Shown piece by piece: positions 39,457 to 47,631 of a stretch of 64,000 nt of DNA. The position numbers and the translations under genes are program-made. The notes beneath the pieces are model-generated. The model was not told the origin of the DNA and did not search any database. It worked only from the letters and a program-made list of their open reading frames with translations. This stretch comes from CAVVIH01 sp963748295. GTDB lineage: Bacteria > Acidobacteriota > Vicinamibacteria > Vicinamibacterales > 2-12-FULL-66-21. Position 1 is the stretch's first letter. Every line of letters starts with the position of its first letter. The stretch spans positions 1,364,001 to 1,428,000 of the forward strand of contig CAVVIH010000006.1 in assembly GCA_963748295.1 (NCBI GenBank), written 5' to 3'.

Positions 39457-39523
39457 GCCGTCAGCCGCCAGCCATCAGCTGTCGGCCAGCTGAGAGCTGA
39501 CAGCTGACAGCTGAGAGCTACAA
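39457..39523 (+). repeat. Array of 7-bp units (GCYGNCA/GCTGACA)
   Basis: Units: GCCGTCA, GCCGCCA, GCCATCA, GCTGTCG, a 4-base GCCA, then GCTGAGA, GCTGACA, GCTGACA, GCTGAGA, GCTACAA. It fills the gap between the two permease genes and stops at the AAGGA ribosome-binding site of the second. Confidence 0.9.
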
Positions 39524-39534
39524 GGATCTCTTTT

Positions 39535-40722
39535 ATGAACTGGCTTGGACAGATTGCTGCAGTGACCGGGGTGACGATCCGATCGATCCCGCAGCGGCTC
39601 GGCTCCTCGATCGTCGCGATCATCGGCATCAGCGGCGTCATCATCGTGTTCACCGCCGTGCTGTCGATCGCGGAGGGGTTCCGGGCGGCAATGCGCGGCA
39701 CCGGGGATCCGCAGACGGTGATCGTCCTGCGCGCGGGCAGCGACACCGAGATGACGAGCGGACTGTCCGGCGAAACGGCGCGCCTGATCACGGAAGTGCC
39801 TGGTATCGAGCACGGATCCGACGGAGTCCATGCCTCGCGCGAACTGTTCGTCATCATCGCCGTTCCGCTCAAACGAAGCGGCACCGATGCCAACGTTCCG
39901 CTTCGCGGGCTGACGCCGGCAGCGCTGACGGTCCGGCCGCAGCTGCGGATTGCTGAAGGGCGCATGTTCACGCCGGGCACGAACGAAATCGTCGTCGGGC
40001 GCGCGGCGTCGCGACAATTCGAGAATCTCGTCGTCGGCTCGGCCGTCCGGTCCGGCAAGACGTCCTGGAACGTCGTCGGCATCTTCGACGCCCAGGGCAG
40101 CGTCGCGGAATCCGAGCTGTGGTGCGATGCGAGCGTCCTGCAGGGCGCGTATCAGCGCGGCAACTCGTTCCAGTCTGTGTATCTGAGGCTGGAAAGCGTA
40201 GACGGATTCCAGAGCGTGAAGGACGCGCTGACGACCGACCCGAGGCTGAACGTCACCGTGATTCGGGAACCGGATTATTACGCGCAACAGTCGCAGGTGC
40301 TTCAGGCGGTCATTCGATACGTCGGATTCTCCATCGCGGCTCTGATGGGGCTGGGGGCTATCTTCGTGGCCGTCAACACGATGTATTCGGCAGTCGCAAA
40401 TCGCACGCGCGAGATCGCGACGCTGCGTGCGCTGGGTTTCGGCAGCTTCCCGGTCGTCATGTCCGTGATGGCCGAAGCCGGGCTCCTCGCGCTCATCGGC
40501 GGCCTGATCGGCGGCGGCCTGGCCTGGCTCGCGTTCGACGGATACCAGACCGCGACCATGAACTGGCAGTCCTTCAGTCAGGTCGCGTTCGCATTCGCGG
40601 TGACGCCCGCGCTGCTTCTCCAGGGCCTGGTCTATGCCGTCGGGATCGGCCTCCTCGCGGCGCTGCTCCCGGCGTTCCGCGCCGCCCGGCTACCCGTTGT
40701 AACAGCTCTGCGACAGTTGTAA
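39535..40722 (+). CDS. ABC exporter permease (MacB/FtsX type), second of two
   Basis: 395 residues, preceded by AAGGA at good spacing. N-terminal helix GSSIVAIIGISGVIIVFTAV, periplasmic MacB_PCD domain (contains TPGTNEIVVGRAASRQFE), and C-terminal FtsX helices with NRTREIATLRALGFGSFPVV. It pairs with the first permease to form a heterodimer with the ATPase and adaptor encoded upstream. The operon ends here. Confidence 0.9.
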   Translation: MNWLGQIAAVTGVTIRSIPQRLGSSIVAIIGISGVIIVFTAVLSIAEGFRAAMRGTGDPQTVIVLRAGSDTEMTSGLSGETARLITEVPGIEHGSDGVHASRELFVIIAVPLKRSGTDANVPLRGLTPAALTVRPQLRIAEGRMFTPGTNEIVVGRAASRQFENLVVGSAVRSGKTSWNVVGIFDAQGSVAESELWCDASVLQGAYQRGNSFQSVYLRLESVDGFQSVKDALTTDPRLNVTVIREPDYYAQQSQVLQAVIRYVGFSIAALMGLGAIFVAVNTMYSAVANRTREIATLRALGFGSFPVVMSVMAEAGLLALIGGLIGGGLAWLAFDGYQTATMNWQSFSQVAFAFAVTPALLLQGLVYAVGIGLLAALLPAFRAARLPVVTALRQL

Positions 40723-40809
40723 ATCAGCTACCAGCCGATACGGATGCCAGCTAGACCATTAATAAAGGTGAGGTGGGGTGCTGGCGGCTGGAAGCTGGTA
40801 GTTCTGATT
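40722..40809. repeat. Fold-back of 7-bp units after the exporter operon
   Basis: Left side AATCAGC, TACCAGC (40722-40735); right side TGGCGGC, TGGAAGC, TGGTAGT, TCTGATT (40782-40809), roughly complementary to the left. It could act as a transcription end for the exporter operon. Confidence 0.75.
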
Positions 40810-41047
40810 CGTAGCGTTTCCCGACATCCTGCGACGTTCTGCCCTACACGGCTGGTCCGTTCTGCGCTGCAGGGCTTGCCGCGCCATTCGTGGCGTGACG
40901 CCTCAAGCACCGCATTTTAAACAAGTTGCCTGTCGCTATATCCATTTGGTTAAAGGCAGAAATCGGGGCGGCATACGAGTTGCTCCTTTTCTTCTTACCT
41001 AAGCGACAAGCTTTCGGTTTTTCGAGCCCCTGGGAAAGGGTTTGGTT
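40810..41047. other. Non-coding remainder of the 325-base spacer
   Basis: No convincing gene is seen. The stretch becomes AT-richer after 40915 and likely holds the promoter of the small gene at 41048. Confidence 0.4.
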
Positions 41048-41293
41048 ATGCGTATCGATGAAGTGCTCCAGCGAATTCAGGGCGAATACGTGGAGATGCC
41101 CGGACTTCGACTGACAGCCGTGCAGGCACAGCGCCTGTGGGGCCTCGAGCGTGACGTCTGCGATGCGCTCCTCGGTGCCCTGGTTGATGCGAAGTTTCTG
41201 GCTCAGACACGTGACGGTGCGTATGTGCGCATGGAAGGAGCCCAGCCGGGCCGCCTGTTCACGACGCGCGGACAAAACATGGCAGTTGCGTAG
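41048..41293 (+). CDS. Small conserved-looking protein, possible winged-helix
   Basis: 81 residues from ATG 41048 (a TTG lies 6 bases upstream); GGGAAAGGG upstream could serve as ribosome-binding site. MRIDEVLQRIQGEYVEMPGL and LTAVQAQRLWGLERDVCDAL suggest a helical domain in which the second helix pair could be helix-turn-helix, followed by AKFLAQTRDGAYVRME as a beta wing. No family name is certain. It stands alone between two spacers, so it has its own regulation. Confidence 0.6.
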   Translation: MRIDEVLQRIQGEYVEMPGLRLTAVQAQRLWGLERDVCDALLGALVDAKFLAQTRDGAYVRMEGAQPGRLFTTRGQNMAVA

Positions 41294-41401
41294 TTCTTAA
41301 CCTACCGGCGCCGGCCCGCTGACTACCTCCCCTCGTCAGCCATGGACACCGGCCCGCAGCCCTCGAATCCCGAGCGAATGCTCGCGGCCAGGCTCGTCGG
41401 A

Positions 41402-41430
41402 GGTTGAAGGTCACCCTTCAACCTTCGACC
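41402..41430. repeat. Short fold-back with 7-bp units CTTCAAC/CTTCGAC
   Basis: GGTTGAAGG and CCTTCAACC are inverted around TCA, followed by a further unit CTTCGAC. It touches the stop of the minus-strand peroxiredoxin gene and could terminate it. Confidence 0.7.
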
Positions 41431-41907
41431 TCATCTCGCGTGAGTCCCGAGGTTGCGCAACGCGGCGAACAGATCCGCGTTCTCCGGCTGCTGCGGAATA
41501 TCGTAGGTGTGCGCCCACGCAATCCTTCCCTCCTTGTCGACGAGGAAGATCGCGCGTTCGGAAATCCCGTCCTTCTCGCGATACACGCCGTACTTTCGTG
41601 CGACCTCGCCATGCGGATGGAAATCGCTCAACAGATCGAACGAAATCGCGCCAAGCGTCTTCGCCCAGGCGCTCTTCGCCGGCTGCGCGTCGACACTGAT
41701 CCCGAGCACTGCCGCCTCGGCCGCGTCGAACTCCGCAAGGTCCTTCTGGTACGCGCACATCTGGTTAGCGCACACCGGCGTGAACGCGAGCGGATGAAAC
41801 GCCACGATCACGTTCCGGCGGCCACGGAAATCCGAGAGCTTCACAGTGCTGCCGCGGTGACTGCGCAGCTCGAAGTCAGGCGCTGGATCTCCAACGTTGA
41901 GTGTCAT
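41431..41907 (-). CDS. Peroxiredoxin (AhpE/Bcp-like)
   Basis: 158 residues: VGDPAPDFELRSHRGSTVKL, then the peroxidatic motif PLAFTPVCANQMC (PxxxTxxC), then GISVDAQPAKSAWAKTLG and KYGVYREKDGISERAIFLVD. The cytoplasmic enzyme reduces peroxides; Cys and a second Cys five residues later are present. This ordinary Cys enzyme is a useful internal comparison for the TGA-containing homologue at 26446. Confidence 0.9.
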   Translation of the reverse strand: MTLNVGDPAPDFELRSHRGSTVKLSDFRGRRNVIVAFHPLAFTPVCANQMCAYQKDLAEFDAAEAAVLGISVDAQPAKSAWAKTLGAISFDLLSDFHPHGEVARKYGVYREKDGISERAIFLVDKEGRIAWAHTYDIPQQPENADLFAALRNLGTHAR

Positions 41908-41919
41908 TCGATATCCTTC

Positions 41920-41957
41920 TGGCCCCCGGCCCCCGGCCCCTGGCCCCTCCTGGCCCC
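41920..41957 (-). repeat. Array of 7-bp units (YGGCCCC)
   Basis: TGGCCCC, CGGCCCC, CGGCCCC, TGGCCCC, a 3-base TCC, TGGCCCC. It lies in the spacer between the SnoaL-like and peroxiredoxin genes. It is the reverse complement of the units found in frame at 3282-3309. Confidence 0.9.
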
Positions 41958-41961
41958 TGTT

Positions 41962-42453
41962 CTACTTCAACGTATCCACGGCAGTGACGCGAGACATCTT
42001 CCACACGCCGTCACCCTTCCGCATTGCCAGCTTGAACTCGCGAGCGTCCATCTGCTGGCGCGTGCTCTTGTCGCGGCTCATGAACTCCACCGTCAGCGTC
42101 ACGTCCGCGGACTGACTGTCGGGCGCCACGGTGATGTTCGCGTCGGTGAACCCGATCGTGAACTGCGCGAGCCGCGGCTGCAGTCGCATCGCCATCGCCA
42201 TCAGGGTTTCTCGACCTGCGATCGGCGTGGCGCCCTCCCCCAGCTCGACGACGACATCGTCGGTGAAGAAGGACCCGATCTCGGCTGCGCGGCTGACGCT
42301 GCTCAACCCTTCCGGCGCCGCCGCGTTGACGACGTGAGTGAATGCGCGCAGCCGTTCTGTAATTGCGGCCTTTTCGTTGCGCCACCAGCCGCATCCGGCT
42401 GCAAACGCTGCCACCGCGCAGATCGCGCCGATGAAAAGCCTTCTCGTCGGCAT
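41962..42453 (-). CDS. SnoaL/NTF2-like lipoprotein
   Basis: 163 residues. The N-terminus RRLFIGAICAVAAFAAGC ends in a lipobox (AAGC), so it is probably a lipoprotein. The remainder has the cone-shaped NTF2/SnoaL pattern (ITERLRAFTHVVNAAAPEG; FFTDDVVVELGEG; WKMSRVTAVDTLK). Function unknown. The start overlaps the lepB stop, indicating co-transcription. Confidence 0.7.
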   Translation of the reverse strand: MPTRRLFIGAICAVAAFAAGCGWWRNEKAAITERLRAFTHVVNAAAPEGLSSVSRAAEIGSFFTDDVVVELGEGATPIAGRETLMAMAMRLQPRLAQFTIGFTDANITVAPDSQSADVTLTVEFMSRDKSTRQQMDAREFKLAMRKGDGVWKMSRVTAVDTLK

Positions 42454-42932
42454 CAGAACATCAACCGGCCGACGATGCGGTCGCGATCGACGCGGCCGAA
42501 GTCAGAGGCGCCGCGGTTGTCGCCGATGACAAAGTACTCGGCGCTGCCGAGCGTCACCTCTTCGAGATTCCATGAACGATTGTGGCGGACGTAAGGCTCC
42601 GTCAGCGGTGCGCCGTTGACGTGCACGGTGCCATCCGACACGGAGAAGCGCTCTCCCGGCAGGCCGATGATTCGCTTGATGATGACGACGCTGGTGCCGG
42701 CCAGGCGGATGGCGACGATATCGCCGCGCTTCGGCCGGGTATTCAAGTAGGCCAGCCGGTTCACGACCGTGAAGTTGCCGGAGTAGTAGGTCGGGAGCAT
42801 GCTGTCGCCGTCCGCGCGGACGGGAAGAATGACCCAGACCAGCATCACGGCCGCGACACTCGTCAGAACGAGGATGCGGACGGTGGTACGTCTTGGGTCC
42901 GCGCCGAAGACGATGCGTCGGACTCTACTCAC
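42453..42932 (-). CDS. lepB: Signal peptidase I
   Basis: GTG start at 42932 gives 159 residues, short for the family. One membrane helix (VRILVLTSVAAVMLVWVIL) is followed by box B with the catalytic Ser (GDSMLPTYYSGN), box D with the catalytic Lys (VVIIKRIIGLPGE), and box E (YFVIGDNRGASDFGR). It cleaves Sec signal peptides on the periplasmic side. The compact size and RG(A)SDFGR form are typical of secondary or accessory LepB copies. Confidence 0.9.
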   Translation of the reverse strand: MSRVRRIVFGADPRRTTVRILVLTSVAAVMLVWVILPVRADGDSMLPTYYSGNFTVVNRLAYLNTRPKRGDIVAIRLAGTSVVIIKRIIGLPGERFSVSDGTVHVNGAPLTEPYVRHNRSWNLEEVTLGSAEYFVIGDNRGASDFGRVDRDRIVGRLMF

Positions 42933-42985
42933 GTTTTGCTGAGTATAGTCCGCCGCCCTGCGTTCGTCGTTGATGCCAGTCAGGA

Positions 42986-43768
42986 TTACCGTACGGAGTA
43001 CGGGGCAACGAGTTCCCGTGCGCTCTTTGCCACCGCGACGTAGATCGTGCGCTCGTCGTCTCCCTTCCGGTAGACGGCAAATCCGCGGTAATCGCCGACG
43101 GCGACGAACTGCGAGCGATCGAGCTCTTGGGCCGGGCCGCTGGCGAACCAGCGCCGATCGCGGTACTCGATGAAGATCCCATCCAGACCTTCGGGCTTCT
43201 TCGCGCTGACGAGCGGACCGAGCGGTGGAATGTTGCCACCCGCGGTTGCCGTGGGCGTCGGCGCGGCGGGCGGTATGTCGACAACGGCCGGCGCGACCGG
43301 TTCGTAGTTGTAGATCGGGGCCTCGCCGAGCGTCGGCGGCGCCGCGGCCTGCGCCAGCGCATACTCGGAGTCCGACGGCGAGCGCACACCGGGGAACGAC
43401 GGCAGACTGCTTCCCACCGTGCCCGCAATGTCTCCGGTGCGACGGCGCTCGTACGGCTTCATCACCCGGCCGGGCAGCGGAACATAGACGATGCTGAACG
43501 GCTCGATTGTCGTGCGCGAGTACAGCGGCACGCCGTTGAACTCGCCGCTGCGAACCATCTCGTTCGGCTTGAAGAACGTATTCGGACCCGTGGGGTAATA
43601 GACGTTGCCGGCGAACGTAATCGGCGCGCCGTCGAGATACCACGTTGCGTTTTCCGCGGTGACGATCGGTTCCGGTGTCGGCCTCAGATTGATCTGCGCC
43701 ACACCGTTCACCGGAAAGATCAGTACGGCCGCGGTGAGTGCGAGGAACTGGGGAGCTCGGCTTCGCAT
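42986..43768 (-). CDS. Exported protein of unknown function
   Basis: 260 residues from 43768. A signal peptide (FLALTAAVLIFPVNGVAQ) is followed by a beta-rich first half (ATWYLDGAPITFAGNVYY; FNGVPLYSRTTIEPFSIVYV; LPGRVMKPYERRRTGDIAGT), a Pro/Ala linker (about residues 135-185), and a C-terminal part GIFIEYRDRRWFASG / GFAVYRKGDDERTIYVAVAK. I do not recognise the family. It precedes lepB by 53 bases in the same direction. Confidence 0.6.
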   Translation of the reverse strand: MRSRAPQFLALTAAVLIFPVNGVAQINLRPTPEPIVTAENATWYLDGAPITFAGNVYYPTGPNTFFKPNEMVRSGEFNGVPLYSRTTIEPFSIVYVPLPGRVMKPYERRRTGDIAGTVGSSLPSFPGVRSPSDSEYALAQAAAPPTLGEAPIYNYEPVAPAVVDIPPAAPTPTATAGGNIPPLGPLVSAKKPEGLDGIFIEYRDRRWFASGPAQELDRSQFVAVGDYRGFAVYRKGDDERTIYVAVAKSARELVAPYSVR

Positions 43769-43841
43769 GCACCACCTCTGACCCCCACTTTGCCACCGGA
43801 ATTCACCGCTCGCAACGACGAATTCCGTCATCTCCATCGGG

Positions 43842-44756
43842 TCAGACTTTCTTCCTCCAATAGCGCGCCAGGCCCTGCCACGAGTAGTCCAGACGGCCGG
43901 CGCGGCCGTACTGTTCGGCTTCGCTTTCCCCGACGACACGGCGCAGATCGAGCATCACTTCGTCGACGAATTGCCGCTCGCGCTGCTGATCGTCGAGCGA
44001 CGGATCCGCCAGCAGCCGCCGGACGATGCGGCTCCAGTCGGCCAAACGCTCGAAGAGCTGTTCGAAATGCGGCCGGGCCCCGTGGACCGGACCGAAATGC
44101 GTCAGGAAGACCGTATCGGGATCCCACGCGAGGATGCGGTCGGCGCTCGTGCGCCATGCCTCGAGATCGATATCCGGCGGAGGCGTGGGCGGCATCACGT
44201 AGACGCTGTTGCCGCGGCGGATGCCCGCGGTATCGCCGACGAACGCGATGCGCCCGGATGGATCGAAGTAGCTGACGTGATGGACCGCGTGGCCGGGCGT
44301 ATAGGCGACCGTCAGCTCGCGGCCGCCGGCGGAGATCGTCTCGCCGCCCGCGAGCACCCGGACGCGGGATTCCGGCACCGGCAGGAACTCGCCCCACAGC
44401 CGCTGCATGTCGCCCTGGTACAGCCGCGACGCGCTCGCGATCAGCTTCGCGGGATCGATCATGTGCGGCGCGCCGCGCTCGTGCACGAACACCTCGATGC
44501 CCGGGTTGTCGCGCACGAGCGTGCCGGCGCCTCCGGCGTGATCGAGATGGATGTGCGTGAGCAGGAGCTGCCGGATATCGCCGGGCGAGATGCCCTTGGC
44601 GGCGAGCGCCTTTTGCAGCGTGCCGAGCGTGGTCGACGGCCCAGGATCGATCAGCGCGACGCCCGAGGGTCCCTGCAGCACCGCCGTCGCAATGATGCCG
44701 GGACGGCCCAGGAAGTTCAGATCGACATAATCCATTCCCGCCGCGAGCGTGGCCAT
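43842..44756 (-). CDS. MBL-fold metallohydrolase (glyoxalase II-like)
   Basis: 304 residues. Zinc motif LLLTHIHLDHAGG (HxHxDH), then AYTPGHAVHHVSYFD (His), FVGDTAG (bridging Asp) and FLTHFGPVHG (His): a complete di-zinc site. No signal peptide. The C-terminal helical part (residues 215-304) is longer than in glyoxalase II. The start overlaps the stop of the upstream amidohydrolase (TGATG-like, 44754-44758), so they are co-translated. Confidence 0.85.
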   Translation of the reverse strand: MATLAAGMDYVDLNFLGRPGIIATAVLQGPSGVALIDPGPSTTLGTLQKALAAKGISPGDIRQLLLTHIHLDHAGGAGTLVRDNPGIEVFVHERGAPHMIDPAKLIASASRLYQGDMQRLWGEFLPVPESRVRVLAGGETISAGGRELTVAYTPGHAVHHVSYFDPSGRIAFVGDTAGIRRGNSVYVMPPTPPPDIDLEAWRTSADRILAWDPDTVFLTHFGPVHGARPHFEQLFERLADWSRIVRRLLADPSLDDQQRERQFVDEVMLDLRRVVGESEAEQYGRAGRLDYSWQGLARYWRKKV

Positions 44757-46102
44757 CAGCGCTCCGATCCGTTCGTGGCCGGGCGGGTGCCGCCTCCCTT
44801 GTAGACCACGCCGCCTTTCATGACGAACACGACGCGCTGCAATTCGGTGATGTCGGCCAGCGGATCGCCGGCGACGGCAATGACGTCGGCGTAGCGCCCC
44901 GGCTGGATCGAGCCGACCGAATCGGCAGCCCCCAGCAGATCGGCGGCGCTGCGCGTGGCCGAGAGAATCGCCTCGATGGCCGGCATGCCCGCCTCGACCA
45001 TGTAGCCGAACTCCCGCGCGTTGTCGCCGTGATTCGACACGCCCGAATCGGTGCCGAACGCGATCTTCACGCCGCCCGTGTAGGCGCGGCGGAACGAGTC
45101 CTGGATCAGCGGTCCGATCCGCGCCGCCTTCGCGCGCACCGACGGGTGCAGCGCGCCGGGCTTCTTCGCCATCTCGGTCACCGTCTTCCCGGCGATGATC
45201 GTCGGCACCAGATACGTGCCGTGTTTCTTGAACAACGCGATCGTTTCCGCATCCAGATAGGTGCCGTGTTCGATCGAATCGACGCCTGCCTTGATCGCCG
45301 CTTCCATGCCGCGCTTGCCGTGTGCGTGAGCCGCCACCTTCATGCCGAGCAGGTGCGCGGTCTCGACAATCGCCTTCATCTCCGCGTCGGTGAACTGCTG
45401 AAGATCGCCGGAATCGTTGATCGACAGCACGCCGCCGGTCGCGGTGAACTTGATCAGATCGGCGCCGTACTTGTGCTGGTAGCGCACCGCCTTCGCCGCT
45501 TCTTCCGGCGAATCGACGATGCCGTTCTGCCAGGTGGCCTCGCCGCCCAGCTCGGGACGCAGTCCGCCCTGATCGCCATGGCCGCCGGTGATGCTGAGCG
45601 TGTGCCGCGCCGTCCAGATCCGCGGCCCCGGCACCAGGCCTTCGTCGATCGCGCGCTTCAACGCGACGTCGGCGCCGCCGTCGGCGCCGACGTTGCGAAT
45701 CGTCGTGAAGCCCGCCTCGAGCGTGCGCTTCGCGTACACCGTGCCGCGCACCGCCGCGTCGGTCGGGCCGAGCGTCACCGCGCGAACGATCGCGTCGGAC
45801 GTGCCCTCGCCGGTGATGTGCGTGTGCGAGTCGATGAATCCGGGCAGCACGGTGGCCGTGCTGAGGTCGGTCACCGCCACCCCCGCCGCCGGTGCGGTGA
45901 ACCCGTCCTGAACCGCGACGATGCGATCGCCGGCAATCAGGATGGACACGCGCGTCCGCGCCGTTGTCCCGGTGCCGTCGATCAGCCGTCCCGCATGAAT
46001 GATGCGATCGGGCTTGGGCGGCGGCGCCTGCTGGGCTAACGTAGCAATGTTGAAGGACGCGGCGGCAACTGCCGCGACCGCGAAACTGAACCACTTCGCC
46101 AT
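44756..46102 (-). CDS. Exported imidazolonepropionase-like amidohydrolase
   Basis: The start at 46102 has GAAGGAG upstream and yields a signal peptide (FSFAVAAVAAASFNIATLAQ); 448 residues. Metal motif PGFIDSHTHITGEG, the His pair in VAAHAHGKRGMEAA and SIEHGTYLD, and FGTDSGVSNHGDNA (final Asp) complete an amidohydrolase centre of the Xaa-Pro dipeptidase/imidazolonepropionase-like subgroup. It hydrolyses an amide, probably of a dipeptide, in the periplasm. Coupled to the MBL hydrolase. Confidence 0.85.
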   Translation of the reverse strand: MAKWFSFAVAAVAAASFNIATLAQQAPPPKPDRIIHAGRLIDGTGTTARTRVSILIAGDRIVAVQDGFTAPAAGVAVTDLSTATVLPGFIDSHTHITGEGTSDAIVRAVTLGPTDAAVRGTVYAKRTLEAGFTTIRNVGADGGADVALKRAIDEGLVPGPRIWTARHTLSITGGHGDQGGLRPELGGEATWQNGIVDSPEEAAKAVRYQHKYGADLIKFTATGGVLSINDSGDLQQFTDAEMKAIVETAHLLGMKVAAHAHGKRGMEAAIKAGVDSIEHGTYLDAETIALFKKHGTYLVPTIIAGKTVTEMAKKPGALHPSVRAKAARIGPLIQDSFRRAYTGGVKIAFGTDSGVSNHGDNAREFGYMVEAGMPAIEAILSATRSAADLLGAADSVGSIQPGRYADVIAVAGDPLADITELQRVVFVMKGGVVYKGGGTRPATNGSER

Positions 46103-46133
46103 CCGGGCTCCTTCTCGCCCGCCTTCGCCGAGG

Positions 46134-46155
46134 CTCCGGCGAGGTCTCGCCGGAG
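46134..46155. repeat. Strong palindromic hairpin CTCCGGCGAG/CTCGCCGGAG
   Basis: Perfect 10-bp arms with a 2-base centre in the spacer between two divergent genes, surrounded by GCCTTCGCCGAGG-like repeat sequence. Confidence 0.8.
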
Positions 46156-46228
46156 CGCTTGGCGCGGAGGCGGACGCGCAGAAATGCGTAAGACCGTCAG
46201 CGTAACCTGAAGCAGTGAACGCAACAAC

Positions 46229-46771
46229 ATGTTCTACCTGCTGCGCCACCTCCTCTCGGTCGTGCTGCTCCCGGGAACGATGGTGGTCCTGGTTCCTCTA
46301 TGGATAGCGAGGCGTTACAGCATCGAGCCGTCGTTGCCTCGAACCGCCGGCGGGATCGTTCTCGCGATCTGCGGAGCGCTCCTGCTCGTTCCAGGCGTGC
46401 TGCTCTTCGGATCGTCGCTACTGCGCTTTTTCACGTCGGGACGCGGAACGCTGGCGCCGTGGGATCCGCCGGCGCGGCTCGTGGTCAGCGGACCGTATCG
46501 CTACGTCCGCAACCCGATGATTGCCGGCGTGATTTTCATGCAGGCGGCGCTGGCACTGCTGCTGCGCTCCGCGCCGCACGCCGTCTGGGCCGGGACTTTT
46601 CTTCTCGTCAACGCGCTCTACATCCCGCTGCTCGAGGAACCTGACCTCGCCGCGCGGTTCGGCGCCGACTACGACCGGTATCGTGCGCACGTCCGCCGCT
46701 TCGTGCCGCGGCTCACGCCCTGGATCGATTCCGACCGCTCAGCCCTTCACCAGGATCGCCCGCGCGTATAA
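46229..46771 (+). CDS. ICMT/PEMT-like integral membrane methyltransferase
   Basis: 180 residues with four to five helices. The family signature GPYRYVRNPMIAGV is followed by a C-terminal LLEEPDLAARFGADYDRYRA, as in isoprenylcysteine carboxyl methyltransferase-like proteins. The substrate is unknown in bacteria. Its last 33 bases overlap the convergent GNAT gene. Confidence 0.85.
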   Translation: MFYLLRHLLSVVLLPGTMVVLVPLWIARRYSIEPSLPRTAGGIVLAICGALLLVPGVLLFGSSLLRFFTSGRGTLAPWDPPARLVVSGPYRYVRNPMIAGVIFMQAALALLLRSAPHAVWAGTFLLVNALYIPLLEEPDLAARFGADYDRYRAHVRRFVPRLTPWIDSDRSALHQDRPRV

Positions 46772-47578
46772 CAGCTCGAACCCGGCGCGCTGTACGTTCT
46801 GCTGCGACTTCGATCCCGGCATCGTCGTCACTACCGCGACGTCGCATCCGCGCTGCGCCGAATCGGCCAGGCGATAGCGCAGCAGCGCGGACTGAACGCC
46901 GCGGCGGCGGTACTCGGGCAGCGTCGCGGCGCCGCACAGTTGCGCGACGCCCTCGAAAATGCGCAGGCTCGCGCCGCCGGCGACCTTGCCGTCGACACGC
47001 GCAAGAAAGCGCTCGAAGCCGTGCGCGCTCGCCATGTCCTCGTAGACACGCCTCAGGACGTCCCGATCGAACGATTCATGGCTCGCCGGACCATCGTACG
47101 TATCGGCGTTCAGGAATCCGGTGAGCACCGCGTCCAGCCACGCTTCATCGTCCTGCGCCGTGGTTCGAGCGATCGACATCGAGGGATTGGCGGGCTCGGC
47201 CGCGGGCTCGAGCCTGTCGAGCGCGAGGCCGAGCACGTTCTCGAAACCGACGAGCGCGTAGCCGCGTTCGGTGAGCATTCGGGCTAGCGCAGGATACGCG
47301 AGCGTCGAGATCTCGACCTGCACCGGCGAGTTGCGCGCCGCCAGTTCCTGCTCGATTTCTTCGAAGTGCTGTCCGTCGGGCACGCCGAGGAAGCCCAGGC
47401 CCGCGACCTTGTTGAATGGAGCGCCGTCGCCGGCGTGAATGGCCACGCCGCCGCCGAACTGGCGGATGAAGACGTTGTCCGGCCCGATGCGGCTCGCCGT
47501 CGCGCGTGCCGCTTCCGTGATCAGCGTGGTTTCCGCCTTCTCGATCCGCTTCGCCAGCGATGCCGTCGCAAACAGCAT
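46739..47578 (-). CDS. GNAT acetyltransferase with N-terminal extension
   Basis: 279 residues. The C-terminal half has GNAT motif A (CGAATLPEYRRRGVQSALL) and QQNVQRAGFELLYAR. The first 120 residues form a second, degenerate GNAT-like half (SPVQVEISTLAYPALARMLTE; GYALVGFENVLGL). Substrate unknown. Convergent overlap of 33 bases with the methyltransferase gene. Confidence 0.8.
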   Translation of the reverse strand: MLFATASLAKRIEKAETTLITEAARATASRIGPDNVFIRQFGGGVAIHAGDGAPFNKVAGLGFLGVPDGQHFEEIEQELAARNSPVQVEISTLAYPALARMLTERGYALVGFENVLGLALDRLEPAAEPANPSMSIARTTAQDDEAWLDAVLTGFLNADTYDGPASHESFDRDVLRRVYEDMASAHGFERFLARVDGKVAGGASLRIFEGVAQLCGAATLPEYRRRGVQSALLRYRLADSAQRGCDVAVVTTMPGSKSQQNVQRAGFELLYARAILVKG

Positions 47579-47631
47579 GCGCTAGCCTAACAGCAATCGG
47601 AAGATCTCATATCCGGAGACCCGGTATGGTC

